Source: JAAFHS01 sp031396505
Lineage (GTDB): Bacteria; Pseudomonadota; Alphaproteobacteria; Rhodobacterales; Rhodobacteraceae
DNA length: 13,480 bases
Assembly (NCBI GenBank): GCA_031396505.1
Contig: JANNKX010000366.1
Location: forward strand, 1-13,480
Direction of reading: 5' to 3'
Both the position numbers and the translations under genes were made by a program. Below, in pieces: positions 1-7,047 of the stretch. Numbering within the stretch: the stretch's first letter is position 1; the number at the start of each line of letters is the position of its first letter. The notes under the pieces were generated by a model. That model did no database searches. It had not been told where the DNA came from and saw nothing but the letters and a program-made list of their open reading frames with translations.

Positions 1-24
1 CATGGGATATCTTTGAACAGAAAA
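1..24 (+). repeat. Short repeat unit upstream of ilvH (copy 1)
   Basis: The first 24 bases of the window match positions 11814-11837 at 20 of 24 positions without gaps. The shared core is TGGGATAT, a T-rich spacer, then ACAGAAAA. The second copy lies just after a GC hairpin behind the importer operon. Here the upstream part, where a hairpin would be, is cut off by the window edge. This looks like a dispersed intergenic unit, perhaps the tail of a terminator-like element. I recall similar stretches between Rhodobacterales genes, but that is memory and not a search. Confidence 0.5.
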
Positions 25-35
25 ATGAGAAAAAC

Positions 36-596
36 ATGTCAGCCCTGAACATCAAACGCGGTGCCACCAGCCATTCGGCCTATGAGCTGCGCGATCCCAA
101 TGCGCCGCTGACTGAGACGCATACGCTGGCCGTGGTCGTCGATAACGAAAGCGGGGTACTGGCGCGCATCATCGGCCTATTCTCCGCGCGCGGGTATAAT
201 ATCGACAGCCTGACGGTCGCCGAGGTGGATCACCTTGGGCATCGGAGCCGGATTACCGTTGTCACGACCGGCACGCCTGCGGTGATCGTGCAGATCAAAT
301 CGCAACTGGAACGCATGGTCCCGGTGCACGAAGTGCATGATTTGACGGTGGAAGGTGCGGCCGTGCAGCGGGAACTCGCGTTGTTCAAGGTGACGGGATC
401 GGGCGAGCACCGGATCGAGGCGCTGCGGCTGGCCGAGATTTTTCGCGCCAATGTGGTGGACTCGACGCTGGAAAGTTTCGTGTTCGAAATCACCGGCACG
501 CCGGAAAAGATTGATGCGTTTGCCGATCTGATGCGGCCCCTGGGCCTGCGCGAGATTGCGCGGACGGGTGTGGCGGCACTGTCGCGGGGGGCGTGA
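36..596 (+). CDS. ilvH: Acetolactate synthase small (regulatory) subunit
   Basis: This 186-residue protein is the regulatory subunit of acetohydroxyacid synthase, the first common enzyme of valine, leucine and isoleucine synthesis. It stabilises the catalytic subunit IlvI/IlvB and confers valine feedback inhibition in the cytoplasm. An N-terminal ACT domain spans about residues 29-103 and contains the family signature GVLARIIGLFSARGYNIDSL near residues 40-59. The C-terminal ALS small-subunit domain follows, about 108-180, with LALFKV and SFVFEITG segments. The length is close to the usual size, allowing for a short N-terminal extension of about 25 residues. The ATG is preceded only by a weak purine-rich GAGA. 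ilvI normally lies directly upstream and is presumably just outside the window. The gene converges with the M20 amidohydrolase gene. Confidence 0.96.
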   Translation: MSALNIKRGATSHSAYELRDPNAPLTETHTLAVVVDNESGVLARIIGLFSARGYNIDSLTVAEVDHLGHRSRITVVTTGTPAVIVQIKSQLERMVPVHEVHDLTVEGAAVQRELALFKVTGSGEHRIEALRLAEIFRANVVDSTLESFVFEITGTPEKIDAFADLMRPLGLREIARTGVAALSRGA

Positions 597-723
597 ATTG
601 CCCAACCGGACTGCTGGGATGTTAACAAAAAGTTAAAGTCTGAATTCAAGCATCTGTAATCATTGTTCTTTATTTGTGTCCCACTGCGGGACACACCTTC
701 TTGCCGTTAAGACCCGACCGCGA
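597..723. other. Convergent intergenic region between ilvH and the amidohydrolase gene
   Basis: This 127-base gap separates two gene 3' ends. It is AT-richer than the flanking genes. It holds a small TTAAC/GTTAA inverted repeat (622-626 and 632-636) and a clearer GC-containing inverted repeat at 675-695, listed separately. I see no open reading frame worth calling. Confidence 0.6.
675..695. terminator. Inverted repeat, possible bidirectional terminator between convergent genes
   Basis: TGTGTCCC at 675-682 and GGGACACA at 688-695 are perfect 8-base complementary arms around the 5-base loop ACTGC. The position, between ilvH (+) and the amidohydrolase (-), suggests 3'-end formation for one or both transcripts. 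Neither strand has a clean U tract after the stem: the + side reads CCTTCTTGCC and the - side is A-rich. It could instead be a processing or stabilising hairpin, or a protein-binding site. Confidence 0.4.
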
Positions 724-1890
724 TCATGGCATGGGCATCCGCGCCTCGGCCATCCCGGCATACCAGCTTGATCCGAAGGGGATCGCGCTGTCATCGAAAT
801 TATAGGCGGGGTGATGCACCATCGCCGTGTCGCCATTGCCAAGGAAGATATAGGCGCCGGGGCGTTCGTTCAGCAGAAAGCTGAAATCCTCAGCCCCCAT
901 CAGGGGCGCGGTGTTGCGGTCGACTTTTCCCGATACAGCCTGCGCAACATCGGCGGCGTAAATGGTATTTTCGGGCGCGTTCATCGTGACCGGATAGCCG
1001 CGCCGATAGTCGATATCGGCCACAGCACCAAGGGTCGTGGCGGTGCCCTGAACAATCTCGATCACGCGGCGCTGCACATAATCCTGCACCTTCGGGTCCA
1101 TGCTGCGCACCGTGCCACGCATTTTCACGACCTGCGGAATGACGTTATGGGCCGTGCTGTCGGTTTGCACGGTGCAGACGGAAACCACCACCTGCGCCAT
1201 CGGATCCACCCCGCGTGAGGCGATGGTTTGCAGCGCCACGATGATATGGGCGGCCACAACGGTGGTGTCGATGCAATCATGCGGTTTGGCGGCGTGGCCA
1301 CCCTTGCCTGTCACGGTGATGTCGAACTGGTCGGCGGCGGCCATCATCGCACCGGGCCGGATGGCGAACTGGCCCACGGGGATGCCGGGCATGTTGTGCA
1401 TGCCGTAGACCTCATCAATATTCCAGCGGGTGATCAGACCGTCCTGCACCATTTCGCGACCCCCGCCGCCGCCCTCTTCGGCGGGTTGGAAGATGAGGAT
1501 GACGGTGCCGTCGAAGTTGCGGGTTTCCGCCAGATATTTGGCCGCACCCAGCAGCATGGCGGTGTGCCCGTCATGGCCGCAAGCGTGCATCTTGCCGGGA
1601 ATGGTCGAGGCATAATCGACGCCGGTTTGTTCGTGGATCGGCAGCGCGTCCATGTCGGCGCGCAGACCGATGACGCGGCCCGCCGTATCGGTGCGGCCCT
1701 TGATGACGCCGACAACCCCGGTGCGTCCGATGCCGGTTGCCACCTCATCGACGCCAAAGGCGCGCAACAGGTCGGCGACCTTTCCGGCCGTGCGCTGCAC
1801 ATCGAACAACAGTTCCGGATGCGCATGAAAATCGCGCCGCCAAGCGGTGATTTCGGGCAGCAGTTCGGCAAAGCGGTTCTTGACGGGCAT
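724..1890 (-). CDS. M20D family metallo-amidohydrolase (hippurate/N-acyl-amino-acid hydrolase type)
   Basis: This 388-residue cytoplasmic metal-dependent hydrolase should cleave an amide bond in an N-acyl amino acid or related conjugate. It belongs to the M20D family, which includes hippuricase, IAA-amino acid hydrolases and N-acetyl-diaminopimelate deacetylase. Visible family motifs are LRADMDALP (76-84), the metal-binding ACGHDGH (103-109; Cys104, His106), the catalytic and metal pair PAEEG (136-140), GMHN (163-166), the dimerisation-domain GKGGHAAKPH (195-204) and the C-terminal VHHP (358-361). All expected ligands are present and the length is typical. I chose the ATG at 1890 because AAGGAA lies 8 bases upstream (1899-1904) and the protein then begins as family members do; the longer open frame upstream does not look coding. 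The gene starts 61 bases after the stop of the Hsp70-like gene, so the two may be co-transcribed. The exact substrate is unknown. Confidence 0.9.
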   Translation of the reverse strand: MPVKNRFAELLPEITAWRRDFHAHPELLFDVQRTAGKVADLLRAFGVDEVATGIGRTGVVGVIKGRTDTAGRVIGLRADMDALPIHEQTGVDYASTIPGKMHACGHDGHTAMLLGAAKYLAETRNFDGTVILIFQPAEEGGGGGREMVQDGLITRWNIDEVYGMHNMPGIPVGQFAIRPGAMMAAADQFDITVTGKGGHAAKPHDCIDTTVVAAHIIVALQTIASRGVDPMAQVVVSVCTVQTDSTAHNVIPQVVKMRGTVRSMDPKVQDYVQRRVIEIVQGTATTLGAVADIDYRRGYPVTMNAPENTIYAADVAQAVSGKVDRNTAPLMGAEDFSFLLNERPGAYIFLGNGDTAMVHHPAYNFDDSAIPFGSSWYAGMAEARMPMP

Positions 1891-1951
1891 CGCAGCGTTT
1901 CCTTTTCCGATACCACCAGAGTGAACCCATCGCGCCCGTGCTGCAAGCCTT

Positions 1952-3202
1952 TCAACCAAAGCGTGACGATGCGTCAAGGGCAAGGCCGGTACCCACCGAC
2001 CCCAGCATATCACCTGTGGCAATCGGCACACCGGGCAGCACATCGGCGACAACGCGGCGCAGCGCGGGCAGGCCGGAGGAGCCGCCGGTCATGAACACGG
2101 TGCCGATGGCGGCGGGGGCAAGGCCCGCCTGCGCCAGCAGGCTTTGCAGGGTGGTCGTGATGCGTTCCAACGGGGCGGCGATGGCGGCCTCGAACGCATC
2201 GCGCCGGGCAAGCGGATTTGGGCCGCCAGTGAGGGCAGAAAGGCCAAGGCGGGTGATGTCGGCGTCAGACAGGGCGATCTTGGCATCCTCAACCGCCATG
2301 GCGACGCCGTGGCCGTTGTGGTGGGCAACAACGTGGATCAGGCGGTCGATCTGACCCGGGTGATCGGCAATGGCGCGCAGGGCCTTGAGGTCGGCGGCGG
2401 TGCGCTGGGTATACAGCATGTTGATGCGGTGCCAGGTGGCAAGATCAAGGTAATAATGGCGCGGCATGATGCCTTTGCCCTGCCCGGTGGTGGATTTGAA
2501 GCCAAGGTGGGGCATGACCTCGGCAAGGGAAAGCAGGCGGTCGAAATCGGTGCCACCGACGCGGATGCCGTCATTGGCGAGGATATCGCCTGCGCGGTCG
2601 GGCTGAAGCCAGCGGCGGGGGGCGACGCGGACGATGGAAAAGTCAGAGGTGCCACCGCCGATATCGACGATCAGCACCAGTTCTTCGCGCGCGACGGTTT
2701 GTTCGTATTGCAGGGCGGCGGCGATGGGTTCGTATTGAAAGGTGATCTGGCGAAAACCGGTGGCTTTGGCGATGCCTTCCAGAATGTTCTGGGCGGCGCT
2801 GTCGGCGGCGGGGTCGTCATCGACAAAATGCACGGGGCGGCCAAGGGTCAGCGCGGGGGTGATTTCGGTGTGGGCGTCAAGCTGCGCCTTCAGGTGCGTG
2901 AAAAAGCGGGCGATCACATCGCGGAAGGAAATGCTGCGGGCACCGATCTGGGTCCGGTCCATGATCAGGGATGAGCCGAGCGTGCTTTTGAGGCCGCGCA
3001 TCAGGCGGCCTTCGACGCCTTCGACATAAGCCGCAATACCGTCGCGGCCAAACAGAGGGGGGCCATCGGTTTCCCAGAACACGGCGGAGGGGATGGTCAG
3101 ATGCGCGCCTTCAACCGGGATCAGACGGGCGCCATCACCGCCCGCGATGGCGACGGTAGAGTTGGAGGTGCCGAAGTCGATGCCGCAGGTGATGGGGTGC
3201 AT
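1952..3202 (-). CDS. Hsp70 family protein, nucleotide-binding domain only (YegD-like)
   Basis: This 416-residue protein has the actin/Hsp70 ATPase fold. The phosphate-1 loop is CGIDFGTSNST (6-16), the phosphate-2 loop VDIGGGTSDFS (179-189) and the adenosine loop MTGGSSGLP (371-379); EPIAAAL (158-164) and VEDAKIALS (304-312) are further DnaK-like segments. After the adenosine loop only about 37 residues remain, so the substrate-binding domain and lid of DnaK are absent. This matches the E. coli YegD group of atypical Hsp70s, whose role is not established. The ATG at 3202 puts the phosphate-1 loop right at the N-terminus as in homologues. The open frame continues to a TTG at 3271, but that extension crosses an inverted repeat and looks non-coding. 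No strong Shine-Dalgarno is visible. The amidohydrolase gene follows on the same strand. Confidence 0.88.
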   Translation of the reverse strand: MHPITCGIDFGTSNSTVAIAGGDGARLIPVEGAHLTIPSAVFWETDGPPLFGRDGIAAYVEGVEGRLMRGLKSTLGSSLIMDRTQIGARSISFRDVIARFFTHLKAQLDAHTEITPALTLGRPVHFVDDDPAADSAAQNILEGIAKATGFRQITFQYEPIAAALQYEQTVAREELVLIVDIGGGTSDFSIVRVAPRRWLQPDRAGDILANDGIRVGGTDFDRLLSLAEVMPHLGFKSTTGQGKGIMPRHYYLDLATWHRINMLYTQRTAADLKALRAIADHPGQIDRLIHVVAHHNGHGVAMAVEDAKIALSDADITRLGLSALTGGPNPLARRDAFEAAIAAPLERITTTLQSLLAQAGLAPAAIGTVFMTGGSSGLPALRRVVADVLPGVPIATGDMLGSVGTGLALDASSRFG

Positions 3203-3360
3203 GGGGGTTGGGAATAGCGGGAATTGAGGCTGAGGGGAACCGGAAAGGGAGAGAAAATTGACGGCTGTCAATTTTCAGATTTTTATAAACAAATCAATAT
3301 TTTAATAAAATTACAGGGGGTCAGTTTAACATCTTGTTCATCATCTGTGGCCCAGGCGCA
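3203..3360. promoter_or_regulatory. AT-rich intergenic region upstream of the Hsp70-like gene
   Basis: This 158-base gap lies between the end of the flavoenzyme gene and the start of the Hsp70-like gene, both on the minus strand. Positions 3254-3312 are about 80% A+T in a genome that is otherwise above 60% G+C. It should contain the Hsp70-like gene's promoter and perhaps the 3' end of the argE-flavoenzyme transcript. I could not assign a convincing -35/-10 pair: a minus-strand TTGACA sits at 3266-3271 inside an inverted repeat, but no -10 follows at the right distance. Confidence 0.4.
3253..3276. promoter_or_regulatory. Perfect 10-base inverted repeat, candidate operator
   Basis: GAAAATTGAC (3253-3262) and GTCAATTTTC (3267-3276) are perfectly complementary arms separated by GGCT. 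The repeat lies 50 bases before the ATG of the Hsp70-like gene and contains TTGAC on both strands, so it could overlap a promoter -35 element. The AT-rich, near-palindromic form suits a dimeric repressor site better than an intrinsic terminator, since no GC-rich stem is present. The cognate regulator is not in the window. Confidence 0.4.
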
Positions 3361-4692
3361 TTACAGGCTGGGGCCGGGAACAAGACGTGACCCGTCGGTA
3401 AAGCGTGACAGCCGGAAGCGGGTCATGTCATGGCCGGGGGGGTAGCCCATGACCATATCGGCGATGATGCGGCCAAAGGCGGGGCCGATGCCGAAGCCAT
3501 GCCCGCTCATCCCCGTCGCGATGAAAAGGCCGGGGATGGGCGCGTGATCCACGACGGGGACGGTATCGGGCATGGTGTCGATCATCCCGGCCCAGACGGC
3601 GCGCAAGGCCGGGCGGCCAAGGGCGGGAAAGGTGCGGGCGAAGGCGTCTTGCAGGCGCGCGAGCCTGCGGGGACTGGGTGCAGGGTTGAGGATGCGCGTG
3701 CCTTCAAACGGGGACACGCGGTCGGCATCCCAGTGGCGGGGGGTTCCCCATGCATCGGGATAGCCGCGCGGGGATGCGGGGTGAAACCGGGTGGAGGACA
3801 GGTTGCGGCGCAGGTCGGGCAAGTAGGCTGCAAGGTTGCGAAAGGCATCGGGGCCGATGTGGAAATCATGCCCTGATCCGGGTGCCAAGGTATAGCCGCC
3901 ATCAGCGCGACGGCGAAACGCAAGATCGCCATCGACGGCGGCCCCGGCAAAGACCTGTGGCAGCGGCGCGGTGGCGGCGACGGTTGAGCGGACAGAAAGT
4001 TGCGGGATGTGAACGCCATGGGCGCGCAAAAACAGTGATGACCACGCACCACCTGCGACAACGACGTGGTTGCACGCGATGCGGCCGTGTTCGGTGACAA
4101 CACCCGCGACGCGGCCTGCGGCAAGATCAAGCGCGCGCACGGCGCAGTTTTCAACAAGGATCGCCCCCCTGGCCACAGCCCCGGCGGCGAGCAGAGGGAC
4201 GGCAACCCATGGTTCGGCGCGGGCATCCGATGGGGTATACATCGCCCCCGCCCAAGGGACGGCTGCACCTGCAAGGTGCAACGCCGTCTGCGCCGCCGTG
4301 AGCAGGCGGGTGTCCGTGCCATGGGCCTGCGCATGGGGCAGCCACCCGGCATAGCCCTGCATGTCGGCGTCGGTGTTGGCCAGATACATCACGCCTGTGC
4401 GTTGAAAGCCCAAGGCATCGCCATGGACCTGCGCGAGGCTTTGCCAGATGCGCAGCGCCTCGATCACGATCGGCAGTTCGGCAGGGTCGCGTCCGGTCTG
4501 GCGGATCCAGCCCCAGTTGCGGCTGCTTTGTTCGCCCGCTATGCGGCCCTTTTCGCACAGGGTGACACGCGCCCCCTGCCCTGCCAGAAAATGCGCGGTC
4601 ATAACGCCGATGATGCCGCCGCCAAGGACGACGACATCGGTGGCAGGGGGCGGCGGGCCGGGATAGCGGATCGGCGTGGCGTCGGTAATCAT
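3361..4692 (-). CDS. FAD-dependent oxidoreductase, glycine/D-amino acid oxidase (DadA/DAO) family
   Basis: This 443-residue flavoenzyme should oxidise the C-N bond of an amino acid or secondary amine, with FAD as cofactor. The Rossmann motif DVVVLGGGIIG (19-29) and the acidic residue at the end of the second strand (LCEKG, Glu47) bind the ADP part of FAD. A serine-rich SSRNWGWIRQTGRDPAELP segment follows (about 56-74), typical of a subgroup of proteobacterial DAO-fold oxidoreductases. The C-terminal flavin-binding stretch is GLFIATGMSGHGFGIGPAFG. No signal peptide or membrane segment is evident, so it is cytoplasmic. Its ATG overlaps the argE stop in an ATGA arrangement (4689-4692) without a clear ribosome site of its own, suggesting translational coupling. 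That links its substrate to the product of the deacylase. D-amino acid, sarcosine-like and opine-type substrates are all possible. Confidence 0.87.
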   Translation of the reverse strand: MITDATPIRYPGPPPPATDVVVLGGGIIGVMTAHFLAGQGARVTLCEKGRIAGEQSSRNWGWIRQTGRDPAELPIVIEALRIWQSLAQVHGDALGFQRTGVMYLANTDADMQGYAGWLPHAQAHGTDTRLLTAAQTALHLAGAAVPWAGAMYTPSDARAEPWVAVPLLAAGAVARGAILVENCAVRALDLAAGRVAGVVTEHGRIACNHVVVAGGAWSSLFLRAHGVHIPQLSVRSTVAATAPLPQVFAGAAVDGDLAFRRRADGGYTLAPGSGHDFHIGPDAFRNLAAYLPDLRRNLSSTRFHPASPRGYPDAWGTPRHWDADRVSPFEGTRILNPAPSPRRLARLQDAFARTFPALGRPALRAVWAGMIDTMPDTVPVVDHAPIPGLFIATGMSGHGFGIGPAFGRIIADMVMGYPPGHDMTRFRLSRFTDGSRLVPGPSL

Positions 4693-5846
4693 GCGAGATC
4701 GGTGAGCAGACGTTCCATGAACGCCTGCCCCGCCGCAAATTCTGACAGTTCAAGGTATTCATCGACCTGATGGGCCTGTACGATATCGCCGGGGCCGCAA
4801 ACGACGACCGAATAGCCCGCGGCCTGAAAATGCCCGGCCTCGGTGCCATAGCTGACGACATGGGTGCCGTTGTCACCGGTCAGGCGACGGGTGAGGGATT
4901 CGGCAAGGCCATCCTGTTCGGGGGCAAGGCCGTTGAGGGTGAAATACACATCCAGATCAATGCCGGAGGCAGGCGCGATTTTCTGCATATCGCGTTCGAC
5001 GCGGGCACATTCGGCGCGCAAACGGGTCAGCCATTCGGCCTTATCTTCGTCGGGCACGACCCGGTATTCGAAGGAAAAATGGCAATCGGCGGCGGTGATA
5101 TTTTCGGCGGTGCCGCCCGAAATCAAACCGGCGTGCAGGGTGGTGAAGGGCGGATCGAACATGGCGGCAAGGGCGGTGGGCGCGCGCGATTGCAGGGCGG
5201 CGTTCTGGTCATTGGCCCAGTTGAGGATGCGCGCAGCCTCCATGATTGCAGAGACGCCTTGGTCGAGCAGGGATGAATGCACCTCGTGCCCGCGGACGTG
5301 GACCTTGATGCCGTCGCCGCCCTTGTGGGCGGTGACCACGCGCATGTTCGACGGTTCGCCCACGATGACAATGCTGGCTTTTGGCAGGGCTTGCATGGCG
5401 TCAATCAGCGGGGGGGCACCGGTGCAACCCAACTCCTCGTCATAGCTGAGCGCGAGTTGCAGGGGGCGTTTGACGCCGCGCTGGTGCGCGGCGACGAGGG
5501 CCCAGATGGCGAGGGCATCAAACCCCTTCATGTCGCAGGTGCCGCGCCCAAAAAGGCGGTCATCCTTTTCGACGACGGTGAAGGGGTCGGTTGTCCAGCT
5601 CTGGCCATCGACGGGGACCACATCGGTATGACCGGACAGGACGATCCCGCCGGGGATCATCGGACCTGCATGGGCGTAAAGCCCGGCCTTGGTGCGGTCG
5701 GGCGAATACTGGCGGGCGCAGGTGATGCCGTGTGAGGTGAGGTAGGATTCAACCCAGTCGACAAGGGCAAGGTTGCTGTCGCGACTGACCGTGGGATAGG
5801 CCACCAGCCGATCCAGAATCGCGCGCGGGGTCAAGGTGTTGTGCAT
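4689..5846 (-). CDS. argE: Acetylornithine deacetylase / ArgE-type M20 peptidase
   Basis: This 385-residue M20 zinc hydrolase removes an acyl group from an alpha-amine; ArgE acts on N-acetylornithine in the cytoplasm. Ligands and catalytic residues are visible: SGHTDVVP (71-78; His73, Asp75), GTCDMKG (102-108; Asp105), the catalytic YDEELGC (135-141), GEPSN (163-167; Glu164) and the terminal QAHQVDEYL with His359. The dimerisation-domain GHEVHSS segment is at 186-192. The ATG at 5846 is chosen because GGAG (5853-5856) sits 6 bases upstream; the in-frame ATG at 5858 would place that site inside the coding region. The gene leads a two-gene unit with the FAD oxidoreductase and diverges from a peptide importer. 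The context points to catabolism of an imported N-acyl amino compound more than to arginine synthesis, so the argE name may reflect family and not role. Confidence 0.85.
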   Translation of the reverse strand: MHNTLTPRAILDRLVAYPTVSRDSNLALVDWVESYLTSHGITCARQYSPDRTKAGLYAHAGPMIPGGIVLSGHTDVVPVDGQSWTTDPFTVVEKDDRLFGRGTCDMKGFDALAIWALVAAHQRGVKRPLQLALSYDEELGCTGAPPLIDAMQALPKASIVIVGEPSNMRVVTAHKGGDGIKVHVRGHEVHSSLLDQGVSAIMEAARILNWANDQNAALQSRAPTALAAMFDPPFTTLHAGLISGGTAENITAADCHFSFEYRVVPDEDKAEWLTRLRAECARVERDMQKIAPASGIDLDVYFTLNGLAPEQDGLAESLTRRLTGDNGTHVVSYGTEAGHFQAAGYSVVVCGPGDIVQAHQVDEYLELSEFAAGQAFMERLLTDLA

Positions 5847-5992
5847 GGGATGCTCCATTTGCGGCCAGAGTGCTGTGGACGTGGGCAAAGGGCAAGGGTC
5901 GGCGTCGGATCGCCGATCTGCCGCAAGGTCATCGCAACAAAGATGCTGGACGGATGCATCAAAAGCGGTGCAGCATGGCGGCTAACGGGGCG

Positions 5993-6002
5993 GGCACGTG
6001 CC
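5993..6002. promoter_or_regulatory. Perfect 10-base palindrome, candidate operator
   Basis: GGCACGTGCC is fully self-complementary and lies 34 bases before the ATG of the first importer gene, within the expected promoter or 5' leader. It contains the GTG at 5998 that an extended reading frame could use as start, but the strong ribosome site at 6024-6029 argues against that start. Confidence 0.3.
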
Positions 6003-6023
6003 AAGACACCCGACGACCAACCT

Positions 6024-6029
6024 GGGGAG
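6024..6029 (+). promoter_or_regulatory. Ribosome binding site deciding the start of the importer operon
   Basis: GGGGAG lies 7 bases before the ATG at 6037. The open frame reaches back to a GTG at 5998, but that codon has no comparable site and sits inside a palindrome, so 6037 is the better start. Confidence 0.75.
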
Positions 6030-6036
6030 CGTCCAT

Positions 6037-7047
6037 ATGCCCGATGGGGCACAGCCTGTCCTTGACGTGCGGGGACTGAAGACTGTTTTCCGCACCCGCG
6101 GGGGCGAGATTCATGCGGTGAATTCGGTCAGCTTTCATTTGCAACCGGGCGAATTGCTGGGCGTGGTGGGGGAGTCCGGATCGGGCAAATCGGTGACGAT
6201 GATGTCACTGCTGGGGCTGTTGCCATCACCGCCTGCCGAAGTGCGGCGGGGCGAGGTCTGGCTGGGCGGGCGGGATATCCTGACGATCGGGGTGGATGCG
6301 TTGCGCGATGTGCGCGGGGCCAAGGTGGGGTTCGTGTTTCAGGACCCGATGACCAGCCTGAACCCGGTGTTCACGGTGGGCGCGCAGATCATGGAACCGC
6401 TGATGCGGCACATGGGAATGACCAAATCGCAGGCACGGGTAAGGGCGGCGGAACTGCTGGAACTGGTGGGGATTTCAGACGCGGGCGCGCGGATGAATGC
6501 GTACCCGCATCAGTTTTCGGGGGGCATGCGGCAGCGGGTGATGATTGCGATTGCGCTGTCATGCGACCCGGATGTGTTGATCGCGGATGAACCGACAACG
6601 GCGCTGGATGTGACGATACAGGCGCAGATCCTGGAACTGGTGCGGGAATTGCGCACCAAGCTGGGGATGGCGATTGTGTGGATCACGCATGATCTGGGGG
6701 TGATCGCGGGGATCGCGGACCGGGTGATGGTGATGTATGCAGGCCAGGTTGTGGAACAGGCGCCGGTGGCGGAATTGTTCGCGAACCCGCAGCATCCCTA
6801 TACGCGGGCGTTGTTGAAAACGATCCCGAAACTGGGGGGTGCGCGTGAGGCGCGGTTGCAGGTGATTGAAGGGCAGCCGCCGATCATCATGGCAGAGCCT
6901 GCGGCGTGCATGTTCCGGGCGCGCTGTGGCCATGCGTTCGCGCGGTGCGACGTGGAAAACCCGGTGCGGCGTGCGGTGGACGGGCGGGTGGTTGGACAGG
7001 GGCATGATGTGGCGTGCCATTGGGATGCGGGGGCGGCGGATGTTTGA
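6037..7047 (+). CDS. Peptide ABC transporter ATP-binding protein (DppD/OppD type)
   Basis: This 336-residue protein is the first of two ATPases that energise a peptide/nickel-type (PepT) ABC importer from the cytoplasmic face. Canonical elements are Walker A GESGSGKS (45-52), Q-loop FQDP (Gln102), signature SGGMRQR (161-167), Walker B VLIADEP (180-186) and H-loop THDL (His218). The C-terminal oligopeptide-transporter extension begins at about 250 with NPQHPYTRALL. Cysteines at 291, 297, 304 and 327 lie in that extension in the spacing typical of this family; some relatives have been reported to bind an iron-sulfur cluster there. The coding end overlaps the next ATPase by 8 bases, so the two are probably translationally coupled. 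Substrate specificity is set by the binding protein and permeases, not by this subunit. Confidence 0.93.
   Translation: MPDGAQPVLDVRGLKTVFRTRGGEIHAVNSVSFHLQPGELLGVVGESGSGKSVTMMSLLGLLPSPPAEVRRGEVWLGGRDILTIGVDALRDVRGAKVGFVFQDPMTSLNPVFTVGAQIMEPLMRHMGMTKSQARVRAAELLELVGISDAGARMNAYPHQFSGGMRQRVMIAIALSCDPDVLIADEPTTALDVTIQAQILELVRELRTKLGMAIVWITHDLGVIAGIADRVMVMYAGQVVEQAPVAELFANPQHPYTRALLKTIPKLGGAREARLQVIEGQPPIIMAEPAACMFRARCGHAFARCDVENPVRRAVDGRVVGQGHDVACHWDAGAADV

Larger units (their letters stand above)
5847..6036. promoter_or_regulatory. Divergent regulatory region between argE and the peptide importer operon
   Basis: These 190 bases separate the two divergent start codons and must hold the promoters for both units. 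Symmetric elements are TCGGCG/CGCCGA (5899-5904 and 5911-5916, 6-base loop), an 8-base palindrome GATGCATC (5953-5960) and a 10-base palindrome GGCACGTGCC (5993-6002). I cannot assign -35/-10 boxes with confidence. The arrangement fits joint control of uptake and catabolism by one regulator, which is not in the window. Confidence 0.45.

Noticed and set aside
1891..2052. N-terminal extension of the M20D amidohydrolase
   Set aside because: The extra 54 residues show no family similarity and run into the end of the Hsp70-like gene; AAGGAA before the ATG at 1890 marks a better start.
2144..2974. A 276-codon Gly/Ala/Asp-rich open frame antisense to the Hsp70-like gene
   Set aside because: The composition mirrors the opposite strand and no motif is visible, whereas the minus strand has all three Hsp70 nucleotide-binding loops.
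3361..4692. Calling the flavoenzyme specifically sarcosine oxidase, ThiO or DadA
   Set aside because: Only the FAD-binding fold and a general subgroup motif are visible; nothing in the sequence fixes the substrate.
4689..5846. Assignment to succinyl-diaminopimelate desuccinylase (DapE) instead of ArgE
   Set aside because: The two families share the M20 core, but the segments around GCTGAPP and the C-terminal GDIVQAHQVDEYL are closer to ArgE as I know it. The true substrate remains open.
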